A DNA stretch of 64,000 nucleotides from Elizabethkingia occulta (lineage in GTDB: Bacteria; Bacteroidota; Bacteroidia; Flavobacteriales; Weeksellaceae). This document shows, in pieces, positions 25,251 to 33,715 of the stretch (the stretch's first letter is position 1; every line of letters begins with the position of its first letter). The stretch spans positions 62,001 to 126,000 of the forward strand of contig NZ_MAHX01000013.1 in assembly GCF_002023715.1 (NCBI RefSeq), read 5' to 3'. A program made the translations under genes and the position numbers. The notes under the pieces were generated by a model. It was not told the DNA's origin and did no database searches. It saw nothing but the letters and a program-made list of their open reading frames with translations.

Positions 25251-25337
25251 CAATTTATTGAATATACTGGTGCCCATTTAGGTGGTATGCAAAATAATAC
25301 TACTGAGATCCTAAAAGCGATTAGTAAGTTGCCATAG
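25251..25337 (+). pseudogene. 3' remnant of an alpha/beta hydrolase gene
   Basis: The frame reads QFIEYTGAHLGGMQNN followed by TTEILKAISKLP and a stop. Against the end of the intact hydrolase (24528-24611), 21 of 27 residues are identical, including the catalytic His in GAHLGG. No start codon or upstream hydrolase sequence exists, because a CCTCATAGG hairpin lies immediately upstream. It is therefore the tail of a deleted paralogue. The DNA has diverged well beyond a recent duplication. Confidence 0.8.
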
Positions 25338-25429
25338 TTTTTGTACTAATATATAAATGTCAGAAAATGATATAGTTAAATAGTGTAATTTTGTAAATGT
25401 AGTAAAGAGTACATTTATATAAAATAACT

Positions 25430-26506
25430 ATGACTAACAGATTATTAACGATCTTTCTGATAATGATTTTTCCAGCTTTAGAAGCTCAAATAGCTAAAGC
25501 TCCGGGAAAATTATTATTAAACCAGATGTCAAATGCGATTAACCAAAATGAATACAATGGAATTAATTCGGTAATCATAGCCCAAGGTTCTAAAATAGTG
25601 TATGAAAATTATTTTAATGGATACACAAAAGATTCCCTGCATGACTCCAGATCCTCCTTTAAATCGGTTACTTCACTATTGGTAGGTATTGCTATTGACA
25701 AAGGCTTTATTAAAAGTGTAAATCAAAAAGTTTATGAATTTTTCCCAAATAATCCGGTATTAAGAACTGATCCTCTTAAAAGTAAAATAACTATTAAAGA
25801 CTTGCTTGAGATGAGGTCTGGAATTGATTGTGAAGAATTTAATGAAACCAAAGTATGTGAAGATGATATGAGTCTTTCTCATGACTGGTTGAAATTTTCT
25901 TTAGAGCTTCCTATGAAAGTCAAACCTGGAGAATTATGGTCGTATTCATCAATTAATACAATGATCTGTAGTGGTATTATTGCAAATGCTACGGGGATGA
26001 GTGTTCCTGAGTTTGCAAAAAAATACCTATTCGATCCTTTAGGGATGATAAATTACAAATGGACTATTGATCCGTCAGGAAACGCAATGACAGCTGGATC
26101 TTTTTATATTCTGCCAAAAGATATGTTGAAAATAGGCCAGTTGATAAAGAACAATGGAAGGTGGAAAAATAAACAAATCGTTTCTGCTAAATGGATTAAT
26201 AACTCTACAAAGTGTGATATCATTATTCCTGAATTTTCTTTTATAAAATCCAGCAGAAGCAAGATAGGTATTCCACAGCCGGCGTATTATGGATTTTATT
26301 GGTACAAAGAATTGTTAAAGACAAATGATTTTGCCGAGAATTTATTGTTTGCATCGGGAAATGGAGGTCAGTATATATTTATAATCGGAGATCTAAATCT
26401 AACGGTTGTATTTACTCAGAGCAATTATGGCAGTTATAAAGCAAAACAGGCTTTTGAAATTATGGCTAAATATATATTACCAGCGGTAAGAGCTGGTAAA
26501 TCTTAA
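25430..26506 (+). CDS. Exported serine hydrolase, beta-lactamase/NylB-like
   Basis: A 358-residue protein with a signal peptide (to about residue 19, LEA-QIAKA). The SxxK motif is SFKS in SRSSFKSVTSLLVG, and the Tyr motif is WSYSSINTMICSG, nearer to the 6-aminohexanoate-dimer hydrolase (NylB) type than to the YxN of true beta-lactamases. GNGGQYIFI near the C-terminus replaces the KTG motif, as in NylB relatives. It probably acts on esters or amides in the periplasm; resistance to beta-lactams is not implied. It is followed by the third CCTCATAGG hairpin. Confidence 0.85.
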   Translation: MTNRLLTIFLIMIFPALEAQIAKAPGKLLLNQMSNAINQNEYNGINSVIIAQGSKIVYENYFNGYTKDSLHDSRSSFKSVTSLLVGIAIDKGFIKSVNQKVYEFFPNNPVLRTDPLKSKITIKDLLEMRSGIDCEEFNETKVCEDDMSLSHDWLKFSLELPMKVKPGELWSYSSINTMICSGIIANATGMSVPEFAKKYLFDPLGMINYKWTIDPSGNAMTAGSFYILPKDMLKIGQLIKNNGRWKNKQIVSAKWINNSTKCDIIIPEFSFIKSSRSKIGIPQPAYYGFYWYKELLKTNDFAENLLFASGNGGQYIFIIGDLNLTVVFTQSNYGSYKAKQAFEIMAKYILPAVRAGKS

Positions 26507-26531
26507 ATTTTTACAGAATTGTTTAAAATAA

Positions 26532-26566
26532 AAACCTCATAGGATTTGGGATCTCCTATGAGGTTT
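26532..26566. terminator. CCTCATAGG hairpin, copy 3 (terminator)
   Basis: Stem AAACCTCATAGGA / TCCTATGAGGTTT, 13 bases, with a 9-base loop. It lies between the convergent serine hydrolase and htpG genes. Confidence 0.75.
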
Positions 26567-26590
26567 CATTGAATATATATGAAAAAAAGA

Positions 26591-28486
26591 TTACTTTTTC
26601 AGTTGTGCAAAACTTCTCTGGATAAAGTCAGTAAGATCTTTTCCTTTCAATAAGTTTTGGGAAAGCTTAGCCAGATCCAAAGCCTGTTTTACCAAAGCAT
26701 TTTTATCTTCAGTATTTTCAGTTTTCAGGATACCACTAGCCAGATCACTATTAGCATTTACAACAAGGTTGTACATATCCGGGAATCCTCCCATTGCAAA
26801 CATTCCGCCCCCGCCAGTCATCTGCATATCTTTCATACGACGCATAAATTCTGGCTGGGTTATAATGAACGGTGCATCATCGCTGTCCAGATCTTCTAAT
26901 TGTACAGTGTATGCCTGATCGTTTACGGCTTCTTCAACAGATTTTTTCAAAGTTTCCTTTTCTGTGTCATTCAATTTAGCAATTACAGGCTCATCTTTTT
27001 TAATCAAATTGTTGATATGGTCTGCATCTACTCTTGCAAAAGAGATGTTTTCTTTAGAGGATTCAAGCTTCTGGATCAAATGCGGGATAATTGGAGAGTC
27101 TAATAAAAGAACCTCGTATCCTTTAGCCTTAGCATTTTGGATATAACTATCCTGCTCGTTGGTGTTGGATGCATACAGAATAACCAGTTTTCCGTCTTTA
27201 TCGGTTTGTATTGGTTTTATTTTTTCGGTTAGTTCGTCCCATAAGTAATGTTTACCATCTGTTGTCGGGTAAAGTGCAAACTTGTCAGATTTCTCATAGA
27301 ATTTATCTTCGGAGATCATTCCGTATTCGATAACTACTTTTATGTCATTCCACTTCTTCTCGTAATCTTCACGGTTTTCATTAATTAATGAAACCATTTT
27401 GTCTGCCACTTTCTTTGTGATGTAAGAAGAGATTTTCTTTACAGCACCATCAGCCTGTAGGTACGAACGGGAAACATTTAACGGAATATCTGGAGAATCG
27501 ATTACCCCGCGAAGTAACATCAGGAAGTCCGGAACAATACCTTTTACTTCATCTGTTACGAAAACCTGATTTTGGTATAACTGAATCTTATCTTTTTCTA
27601 TATTAAGATTGTTACCCAGTTTAGGGAAGAATAAAATCCCAGTCAGGTTGAATGGATAATCAACATTTAGGTGAATATTAAATAGAGGTTCTTCAAACTG
27701 CATTGGATACAATTCGTGATAGAACTTCTGATAATCTTCATTTGTAAGCTCACTTGGAGACTTTGTCCATGCCGGACTTGGATTGTTGATGATGTTGTCT
27801 ACTTCTATAGTCTCAGGTTTAGCATCTTCTGCAGCCCCTTCAGGAAGAGGTAAGGTTTCAGTTTTCATTCCGAATTTAATCGGAACAGGCATAAACTTGT
27901 TATACTTTAAAAGTAGTTCGCGAATACGGGACTCTTCTAAGAACTCAGTTGAGTCTTCAGCGATATGAAGAATAATCTCAGTTCCGCGATCTGTTTTTGC
28001 AGTTGTTTCTTCCAGTGTAAATTCAGGGCTTCCGTCGCAAGTCCAGTGTACAGCAGATTCTCCTTCTTTATATGATTTAGAAATAATTTCCACTTTGTCT
28101 GCAACCATAAATGCAGAATAGAAACCTAAACCAAAGTGTCCGATAATTCCGGAATCTTTAGCAGAATCCTTGTACTTTTCCAGGAACTCTTCTGCTCCGG
28201 AGAAGGCAACCTGGTTGATATATTTTTCTACCTCTTCAGCAGTCATACCAATTCCTTGGTCTGTGATGTGAAGTGTTTTGTTGTCTTTGTCTATTTTAAC
28301 TTCAATTTTTGGATTGCCATATTCTACTTTGGCTTCACCGATAGAAGTAAGATGCTTTAGTTTTAACGTAGCATCTGTTGCATTAGAAATAAGCTCTCTT
28401 AAGAAGATTTCGTGATCACTGTAAAGAAACTTTTTGATAAGCGGGAAAATGTTTTCCACCGATACATTGATATTTCCTTTTGCCAT
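26591..28486 (-). CDS. htpG: Molecular chaperone HtpG (Hsp90)
   Basis: A 631-residue bacterial Hsp90. The GHKL ATP-binding domain is intact: FLRELISNATDATLK with the catalytic Glu and ATP-binding Asn, DQGIGMTAEEVEKY, and GHFGLGFYSAFMVADKV. The middle domain has the conserved catalytic-loop Arg segment NVSRSYLQAD. The C-terminal dimerisation domain holds a Met/Gly-rich stretch (MTGGGGMFAMGGFPDMYNL). It is downstream of recA on the same strand, but a terminator separates them, so it is probably transcribed on its own. Confidence 0.97.
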   Translation of the reverse strand: MAKGNINVSVENIFPLIKKFLYSDHEIFLRELISNATDATLKLKHLTSIGEAKVEYGNPKIEVKIDKDNKTLHITDQGIGMTAEEVEKYINQVAFSGAEEFLEKYKDSAKDSGIIGHFGLGFYSAFMVADKVEIISKSYKEGESAVHWTCDGSPEFTLEETTAKTDRGTEIILHIAEDSTEFLEESRIRELLLKYNKFMPVPIKFGMKTETLPLPEGAAEDAKPETIEVDNIINNPSPAWTKSPSELTNEDYQKFYHELYPMQFEEPLFNIHLNVDYPFNLTGILFFPKLGNNLNIEKDKIQLYQNQVFVTDEVKGIVPDFLMLLRGVIDSPDIPLNVSRSYLQADGAVKKISSYITKKVADKMVSLINENREDYEKKWNDIKVVIEYGMISEDKFYEKSDKFALYPTTDGKHYLWDELTEKIKPIQTDKDGKLVILYASNTNEQDSYIQNAKAKGYEVLLLDSPIIPHLIQKLESSKENISFARVDADHINNLIKKDEPVIAKLNDTEKETLKKSVEEAVNDQAYTVQLEDLDSDDAPFIITQPEFMRRMKDMQMTGGGGMFAMGGFPDMYNLVVNANSDLASGILKTENTEDKNALVKQALDLAKLSQNLLKGKDLTDFIQRSFAQLKK

Positions 28487-28534
28487 AATTATTTAGATTT
28501 TTTTATTTATGATTTACAGACGAATTTTTTCAAA

Positions 28535-28574
28535 AAAAATACCATCCTGCAAAAAGTGACAGAATGGCATTTTT
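28535..28574 (-). terminator. Terminator of recA
   Basis: Read on the minus strand, AAAAATGCCAT pairs with ATGGTATTTTT (one G-T pair) and is followed by T. It separates recA from htpG. Confidence 0.75.
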
Positions 28575-28631
28575 ATGTTTTGTGAAGAAAAATGAGAGAT
28601 TGTATTTCTAAATCTCAGTTTTCAGATCATA

Positions 28632-29633
28632 CTAGTTTCCGTTGATCTTTTCTTTGATTTTTTCCTCTAATTCTTCCTGAAGCTCCGGATTGTCTTTGAT
28701 AACGTCTTTTACCGCATCACGACCCTGACCTAGTTTAGTATCATTGTAGCTGAACCAAGAACCGCTTTTCTGGATCACTCCTAATTCAACACCCTGATCC
28801 AGAATTTCCCCTACTTTGGAAACTCCTTCTCCGTACATAATGTCGAATTCTGCTTGTTTGAAAGGAGGTGCTACTTTATTTTTTACAATTTTCACTTTCA
28901 CACGGCTACCTACAGCCTCATCACCTTGTTTGATTGGTGCACTAGCCTTACGGATATCAATTCTTACAGATGCATAAAACTTAAGAGCATTACCACCAGT
29001 TGTAGTTTCAGGGTTACCGAACATTACACCGATTTTTTCTCTTAACTGGTTAATGAAGATTACGGTACATTTTGTTCTGGAAATAGTAGCTGTAAGCTTT
29101 CTTAGTGCCTGAGACATTAATCTTGCATGAAGACCCATTTTAGAATCTCCCATTTCTCCTTCAATTTCCGCTTTTGGTGTTAAAGCTGCTACAGAGTCTA
29201 TTACAACAATGTCAATTGCCCCTGAACGGATCAGGTTATCCGCAATTTCCAAAGCCTGCTCGCCATTGTCCGGCTGAGAAATAATAAGGTCTTCTAAGTT
29301 AATTCCCAGTTTAGCTGCATAATTTCTGTCGAAGGCGTGCTCGGCATCAATAAATGCTGCAATTCCGCCTTGTTTTTGAGCTTCAGCAATTGCATGAAGC
29401 GTTAAGGTTGTTTTACCTGACGATTCAGGTCCATAGATTTCGATAATTCTTCCTTTTGGATAACCACCAACACCTAATGCAAGGTCAAGTCCTAGAGAAC
29501 CTGAAGGAATAACTTCGATAGAGTGGTCTACAGAATCCTCTCCTAAAGTCATTACCGTTCCTTTTCCGTAGGTTTTATCAAGCTTTTCCAGCACAAGTGC
29601 CAGTGCTTTTTTCTTATCGTCTGTATTGCTCAT
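28632..29633 (-). CDS. recA: Recombinase RecA
   Basis: A 333-residue RecA, the strand-exchange and SOS coprotease protein. The Walker A motif GPESSGKT is at residues 68-75, followed by [16 protein letters not shown] and the Walker [24 protein letters not shown]. Loop L2 has [22 protein letters not shown], and the C-terminal acidic tail is short ([17 protein letters not shown]). Length is slightly below E. coli RecA, as usual in Bacteroidota. A -7-like TAATTTTG on the minus strand (29651-29658) precedes it. No LexA-type site was recognised. Confidence 0.98.
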   Translation of the reverse strand: MSNTDDKKKALALVLEKLDKTYGKGTVMTLGEDSVDHSIEVIPSGSLGLDLALGVGGYPKGRIIEIYGPESSGKTTLTLHAIAEAQKQGGIAAFIDAEHAFDRNYAAKLGINLEDLIISQPDNGEQALEIADNLIRSGAIDIVVIDSVAALTPKAEIEGEMGDSKMGLHARLMSQALRKLTATISRTKCTVIFINQLREKIGVMFGNPETTTGGNALKFYASVRIDIRKASAPIKQGDEAVGSRVKVKIVKNKVAPPFKQAEFDIMYGEGVSKVGEILDQGVELGVIQKSGSWFSYNDTKLGQGRDAVKDVIKDNPELQEELEEKIKEKINGN

Positions 29634-29777
29634 CTAAAATTTAATTTTTTCAAAATTACGGAAATAAATATACTAAAACCACTCTGTGGATAAAAATTAC
29701 GATGTATTTTTTAATATTGAAATTCAGCTGAATAGCGTGTCTAAAAGAAAAAAGTGTGTATTTTTTTTACGAAGTTC

Positions 29778-29807
29778 TTGCAAAATAGAAAATTTGTCGT
29801 AAATTTG
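29778..29807 (+). promoter_or_regulatory. Promoter of tRNA-Gln
   Basis: TTG at 29778-29780, a 19-base spacer and TAAATTTG at 29800-29807, an excellent match to the Bacteroidota consensus. The tRNA begins 17 bases later. Confidence 0.7.
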
Positions 29808-29823
29808 CACCACAATAAAACAG

Positions 29824-29894
29824 AGACCCATGGTGTAGCGGTAACACTACTGATTTTGGTTCAGTCATCTGGGGTTCGAATCCCTGTGGGTCTA
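29824..29894 (+). tRNA. tRNA-Gln (anticodon UUG)
   Basis: A 71-base cloverleaf. The acceptor stem AGACCCA / TGGGTCT is perfect, with discriminator A. The D arm region GGTGTAGCGGTAACAC, anticodon stem ACTGA / TCAGT with loop TTTTGGT (anticodon TTG), and T arm GGGGTTCGAATCCC follow. The CCA end is not encoded. It is a lone tRNA gene. Confidence 0.95.
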
Positions 29895-29905
29895 CAGTTT
29901 AAGAC

Positions 29906-29940
29906 AAGCAATCATCTGAAATTCAGTTGGTTGCTTTTTT
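29906..29940 (+). terminator. Terminator after tRNA-Gln
   Basis: AAGCAATCA pairs with TGGTTGCTT (one G-U pair), extended by an inner CTGA / TCAG stem, followed by a T run. Confidence 0.8.
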
Positions 29941-30119
29941 ATTTATTGCCGATTTTATAATCAGGTTGAAAGTTATATAAGGATTTTCATCTTTATTTAT
30001 AAATATTACTGTTAAATATTCTGTAACTTATTATTTAATAAATATTTATGTTATGATATGTCTGGGAAATTTTTAATTTTATAGAGAAATATTATTCAGT
30101 CTCATATAAATTAAAATCT

Positions 30120-30620
30120 ATGAAAGTAATTATTTTAGTACTGTCTCTTAGCTTTTTTAGCTTCACATTTGCACAGAACCATAATGGAGAAAAAGCTGAA
30201 ATTAATAAAGTTGTTCAGCAATTTAAAGAAAGTATTATCAAAAAAGATTCAGTAACGTTTTATAGTTTGTTTCATGAAAACCCAGTTGTTTGGATTGGAT
30301 TGGTGAAAGATAAGACACAGCAAAAGAGATTAGAACTAAACCCTGCAAATACCAAAAACTTCTTCAGAGATACTTATGAAATTTTCTTTCGGGGTATTCT
30401 TGAAGAAAAGGACAGTACTGAAGAGAAATTCGAAGATGTTCAGATTATTAATGATGAGGTTATTGCCAGCGTGACATTCAATTATTCATTTTGGTTTAAT
30501 AATAAAATGACCAACTGGGGAAAAGAATTTTGGCACTTGATAAAAGTGGATGGCAAATGGAAAATTACAAGCGTTGTCTATTCTTATGAACTCACCAAAT
30601 ACTATCCAAAACCAAAATAA
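30120..30620 (+). CDS. Exported NTF2/SnoaL-like protein (DUF4440 type)
   Basis: A 166-residue protein with a signal peptide (cleaved near TFA-QNH). The mature part has the cone-shaped NTF2-like pattern: an N-terminal helix (KAEINKVVQQFKESIIKKDS), then SLFHENPVVWIGL, and C-terminal strands ending WHLIKVDGKWKITSVVYSYE. Such domains bind small molecules or act as enzymes or scaffolds, and no catalytic residues can be assigned here. It stands alone after the tRNA, and its stop codon lies within a hairpin. Confidence 0.75.
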   Translation: MKVIILVLSLSFFSFTFAQNHNGEKAEINKVVQQFKESIIKKDSVTFYSLFHENPVVWIGLVKDKTQQKRLELNPANTKNFFRDTYEIFFRGILEEKDSTEEKFEDVQIINDEVIASVTFNYSFWFNNKMTNWGKEFWHLIKVDGKWKITSVVYSYELTKYYPKPK

Positions 30621-30644
30621 CCTAATATATTAGGTTATTTTTAT
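30617..30644 (+). terminator. Terminator overlapping the stop codon of the NTF2-like gene
   Basis: The self-complementary arms ATAACCTAATA / TATTAGGTTAT are followed by a T-rich tail. The arms meet with almost no loop, so the inner pairs must open. Confidence 0.55.
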
Positions 30645-30711
30645 TCGATTTTTAAAACTTACCTGCTCTGTAATAATGGCAGATTTTTGCAATTAAGTGT
30701 TTGTTTGTAGC

Positions 30712-31161
30712 TTATTTTATATTAGTTGTTATCGCAAATATTATTAATGGCTCATCATTAATATTTTCAATTGAATGATACCCATATGAATTTATAACAG
30801 CGATATTCCCTTTTTGAAGAATCCTTTTTCTAATCGATTGATTCATACCATTTCGCTCCCGGTATTCTCCCGATCCGTGAATAACAAGGTAGATTTCTTC
30901 TTCATTTCTGTCTCCATGGGTATGAAATCCAGACTCATCTCCTTTGTTTAGTAATACCATATAAGCGCCAATACGGTTGTTTGCCAGCTCCTTTTCTCCA
31001 AACATCTGCAGCATGTATACAATGCCTTTTCCTCCATACATATTCTTACGCTCATCTATACGTACATAGCCTCTTTCGTCCTTTTGGAAAGGAATTGTAT
31101 GTAAATTGATGTATTTAGAGATAGTGCTGATTAAAGTGTCGTATTTTTCTTGATTTTCCAT
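30712..31161 (-). CDS. Cupin-domain protein
   Basis: A 149-residue single-domain cupin. Motif 1 is seen as GFHTHGDRNEEEIYLVIHGSG, with two His and one Glu as likely metal ligands, and motif 2 as GNIAVINSYGYHSIEN with the final His. It is soluble with no signal peptide. The metal and substrate are not deducible. It lies on the minus strand downstream of a GNAT acetyltransferase gene, 137 bases apart. Confidence 0.82.
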   Translation of the reverse strand: MENQEKYDTLISTISKYINLHTIPFQKDERGYVRIDERKNMYGGKGIVYMLQMFGEKELANNRIGAYMVLLNKGDESGFHTHGDRNEEEIYLVIHGSGEYRERNGMNQSIRKRILQKGNIAVINSYGYHSIENINDEPLIIFAITTNIK

Positions 31162-31298
31162 TTGTGCTTTTATATATTGAGTTATGATTTAGCTTATAAA
31201 AATTGGTTGGAAAATTAAAGGTTTTTATTTAACCATTTAAATCAACCATATATTTATTATTCCAAACTAGAATAGTTTGATTTGGATATTGTATTAAT

Positions 31299-31748
31299 TT
31301 ATAATGTCTTTTCAAAACAAAGACTGCTTTCTACATTTTCATACTGCCCGTAGTTTGGAATTTGTTTATATCCGCTTTTACGATATAGGCCTATAGCTTC
31401 AGGCATTTTATCTCCTGTTTCTAAAATACATTTGTTGTAAGATAGCTCTTTGGCCCATTGTTCCAGATTATTTAAAATTGTTCCGGCAATATTTTTTCCA
31501 CGCTGCTCTTTTAGTACAAACATTCTTTTTACTTCCATAGTATTGTTATCATATGCTTTTATTGCACCGCAGCCTACAGGAATGTTGTTGGAATAAGCAA
31601 CGATAACATTTTTGATTAGATTGGTTTTATTAAATTGAGCAAAGAAATCATTTTTTTCTCCGTTTCTTTCCGCCAGATCTGTATCAAGCTTATATATTAA
31701 ATCCTGAAAATCTTTATTCTCTGAATCAGTTCTGTTAATCGTTATCAT
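31299..31748 (-). CDS. GNAT-family N-acetyltransferase
   Basis: A 149-residue GNAT enzyme. The acetyl-CoA-binding motif A is MEVKRMFVLKEQRGKNIAGTIL (Q/R-x-x-G-x-G/A type), preceded by IPVGCGAIKAYD and followed by LETGDKMPEAIGLYRKSGYKQI with the usual Tyr of motif B. Length is normal. The substrate is unknown. A -7-like TACTTTTG on the minus strand lies at 31795-31802. Confidence 0.87.
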   Translation of the reverse strand: MITINRTDSENKDFQDLIYKLDTDLAERNGEKNDFFAQFNKTNLIKNVIVAYSNNIPVGCGAIKAYDNNTMEVKRMFVLKEQRGKNIAGTILNNLEQWAKELSYNKCILETGDKMPEAIGLYRKSGYKQIPNYGQYENVESSLCFEKTL

Positions 31749-31932
31749 ATAATGTGTCTTTATAGCCTAAAACTTAAATGTTTTTTCCTGCAAACAAAAG
31801 TATAAACTTCTGATTTAGTTTTGTTATAATTTTTTATACTAAAAGCTAGTTGTTTTATAAAGTAATTTTCATTCATTGACTTATACTTTTGTCGGTTGGT
31901 TTTACCTGTCTACATAGATTTATTTCGATTAT

Positions 31933-31963
31933 TTGAATCATTTCTTTAGAAAAAGTATATTTG
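31933..31963 (+). promoter_or_regulatory. Promoter of the first lipoprotein gene
   Basis: TTG at 31933-31935, a 20-base spacer and TATATTTG at 31956-31963, about 60 bases before the ATG at 32027. Confidence 0.6.
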
Positions 31964-32026
31964 TCCCAAAAAAGTGAAAAATATTTTTTCTTTAATTAAA
32001 TAGCAGCAAATAATATAAAAACAGAT

Positions 32027-32848
32027 ATGAAAAAAATAATTTTATTAGCTTCTTTAACTTTAATCTTCGCAAGCTGTAGTAGAAGTAGTGATAATACAAA
32101 CGAAGTCGTTGTTGATCCTCCAAAAGAAGTACCAACTTTACCAACGAAGGTATCTGGAAGTTATGGAGTGAGAACAATTAAATATAATGGAAATAAATTA
32201 CTTGAAATAAGTTCATCGATATCAAAAATGACAATTGAATATACAGGAGGACTTATTACTAAAGTAACTAGTTATAATGCAAATGGAGAAAAGTACAGAA
32301 CAGTCGAACTTACATATAGTAACGGAAATTTAACGAATGTATCTTCTAATGGAGGAGACTATAATGGAACCTTCAGTTATTCTTACCCAAGTACCAATGT
32401 AATTAATTGCACAGAGATAAAGAAATTTACATTTTCAGGATTGCCTAGTTATAGTAAAAGAGAAATAACTTATACGCTGAATAATGGTAATATTGTTTCT
32501 GAAGGAGTAGTTTTTTATTCTAATGATAAGCCAGATGGAAAAGCATCTATAGTTTATACTTATGATGATAAAAATAACATATTTAAAAATATTTTAGGAG
32601 TTGATAAGATTAAGGCTTTTCTTTCATCAGAAGAACTGCCGGAGAGTATAACTGGCACCAGTAATAATATTTTGACAATGGATATAACTAATATCTCGCT
32701 TGCTGGCGTGCTTACTAAATATAAATTCATTAATAATATTTCTTATTCTGCTAACAACTATCCTATACAGATTATTTCTAAGCAATATGATGCTAATCAA
32801 CAACAGCATGGCAATACTATAACGGATTTTTTTGAATACAATAAATAG
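32027..32848 (+). CDS. Lipoprotein of unknown function, YD-repeat-like
   Basis: A 273-residue lipoprotein with lipobox FASC (acylated Cys at about residue 17). The mature part is beta-rich, with loose repeats of the Y-x-Y/N-G-N type (IKYNGNKLLEI, LTYSNGNLTNV, YTLNNGNIVSE, YTYDDKNNIF), reminiscent of the DUF4595 and RHS/YD-type Bacteroidota surface lipoproteins. No catalytic motif is visible. A similarly built lipoprotein gene follows after 73 bases, and they are probably ancient tandem duplicates. Confidence 0.75.
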   Translation: MKKIILLASLTLIFASCSRSSDNTNEVVVDPPKEVPTLPTKVSGSYGVRTIKYNGNKLLEISSSISKMTIEYTGGLITKVTSYNANGEKYRTVELTYSNGNLTNVSSNGGDYNGTFSYSYPSTNVINCTEIKKFTFSGLPSYSKREITYTLNNGNIVSEGVVFYSNDKPDGKASIVYTYDDKNNIFKNILGVDKIKAFLSSEELPESITGTSNNILTMDITNISLAGVLTKYKFINNISYSANNYPIQIISKQYDANQQQHGNTITDFFEYNK

Positions 32849-32921
32849 TAATCTCTAATACTATTTTGCTCATTACCGCAAAAATTCTCAATTTCTATTA
32901 TAGCTTTAAAAATAACAATTA

Positions 32922-33701
32922 ATGAAGAAACTATATCTATTATTTGTACCGTTGGTATTTACATTGTTTACGTCTTGTAATAATCGTGATAATAATGATT
33001 CTTCGGAACAAAAGAAAATGATGATCAGTAGAATAACGGTTACTTCTTTTGACAATCCTGCTTCTCCATATATAAGTTCAATTTTTTATAAATATAATTC
33101 TACAGGAGATGTAGTGGAAATAAGTTCCGGCAATTCTGGTGAATATGCTGCTATCACATATGCTGCTGATAAAAAAATTAGTAAAATAGATCATTATAAG
33201 AAGAATAAAGAAATTAAATATACCGAGAATTTCACGTATCTAAATGATCAGTTGATAAAAATTGTAGCGGAATATGAAAATAAAGCATTCAATAGAATTA
33301 TTGATTATACATATAATAGTAATGGAAACCTGAAAACTACATCCATATGTGAGGGGCCACCTTGTGGTAATCCCTGGAAAACAACTTTTGATTATACCGG
33401 AAATAATGTTAGCAGAAAGACTGAATCAGGAGCGGGAAGTTCTAGTGTATCTGTAAATGAATATACTTATGATAGTAAATCCAATCCATCTGTTAATATG
33501 AATAAATATCTAAGAATTGTTTTTGGTTATCAGGATCTTATTGGAGCGAACAATATACTTACAGAAAAGATTTATACCAATCGAATGACTATTACCTATG
33601 CCATAGATTATAATGCAGAAGGACTGCCTGTCAAAAGTTTGGGAAAAGATGAAAAAGGCAACAATTGGGTACAGTATAATTATGAATACATAAGATTATA
33701 A
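32922..33701 (+). CDS. Lipoprotein of unknown function, YD-repeat-like (relative of upstream gene)
   Basis: A 259-residue lipoprotein with lipobox FTSC (Cys at about residue 19) followed by an Asn/Asp-rich linker. The body again shows YD-type beta repeats (FYKYNSTGDVVEISSG, YTYNSNGNLKTT, EYTYDSKSNPSVN, IDYNAEGLPVKS). General build, size and spacing match the upstream gene, but sequence identity looks low. It converges with a response-regulator gene 14 bases away, with no strong terminator between them. Confidence 0.75.
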   Translation: MKKLYLLFVPLVFTLFTSCNNRDNNDSSEQKKMMISRITVTSFDNPASPYISSIFYKYNSTGDVVEISSGNSGEYAAITYAADKKISKIDHYKKNKEIKYTENFTYLNDQLIKIVAEYENKAFNRIIDYTYNSNGNLKTTSICEGPPCGNPWKTTFDYTGNNVSRKTESGAGSSSVSVNEYTYDSKSNPSVNMNKYLRIVFGYQDLIGANNILTEKIYTNRMTITYAIDYNAEGLPVKSLGKDEKGNNWVQYNYEYIRL

Positions 33702-33715
33702 TATTTTCAAAATAA

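Larger units (their letters stand above)
25002..25429. other. 428-base intergenic strip: inverted repeat, hairpin copy 2, hydrolase remnant
   Basis: No intact gene was found here. The strip holds the inverted repeat AACGCTTA / TAAGCGTT at 25048-25066, a CCTCATAGG hairpin at 25203-25235, and the 3' remnant of an alpha/beta hydrolase at 25251-25337. A -7-like TAATTTTG at 25386-25393 precedes the next gene. Confidence 0.7.

Noticed and set aside
25430-26506. Beta-lactamase (antibiotic resistance) call for the serine hydrolase
   Set aside because: The Tyr motif YSS and the GNGGQ segment fit NylB-like esterases/amidases; the YxN and KTG motifs of true beta-lactamases are absent.
29754-29960. 68-codon frame across the tRNA-Gln gene
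   Set aside because: It runs through the promoter, tRNA and terminator; the tRNA cloverleaf explains the sequence.
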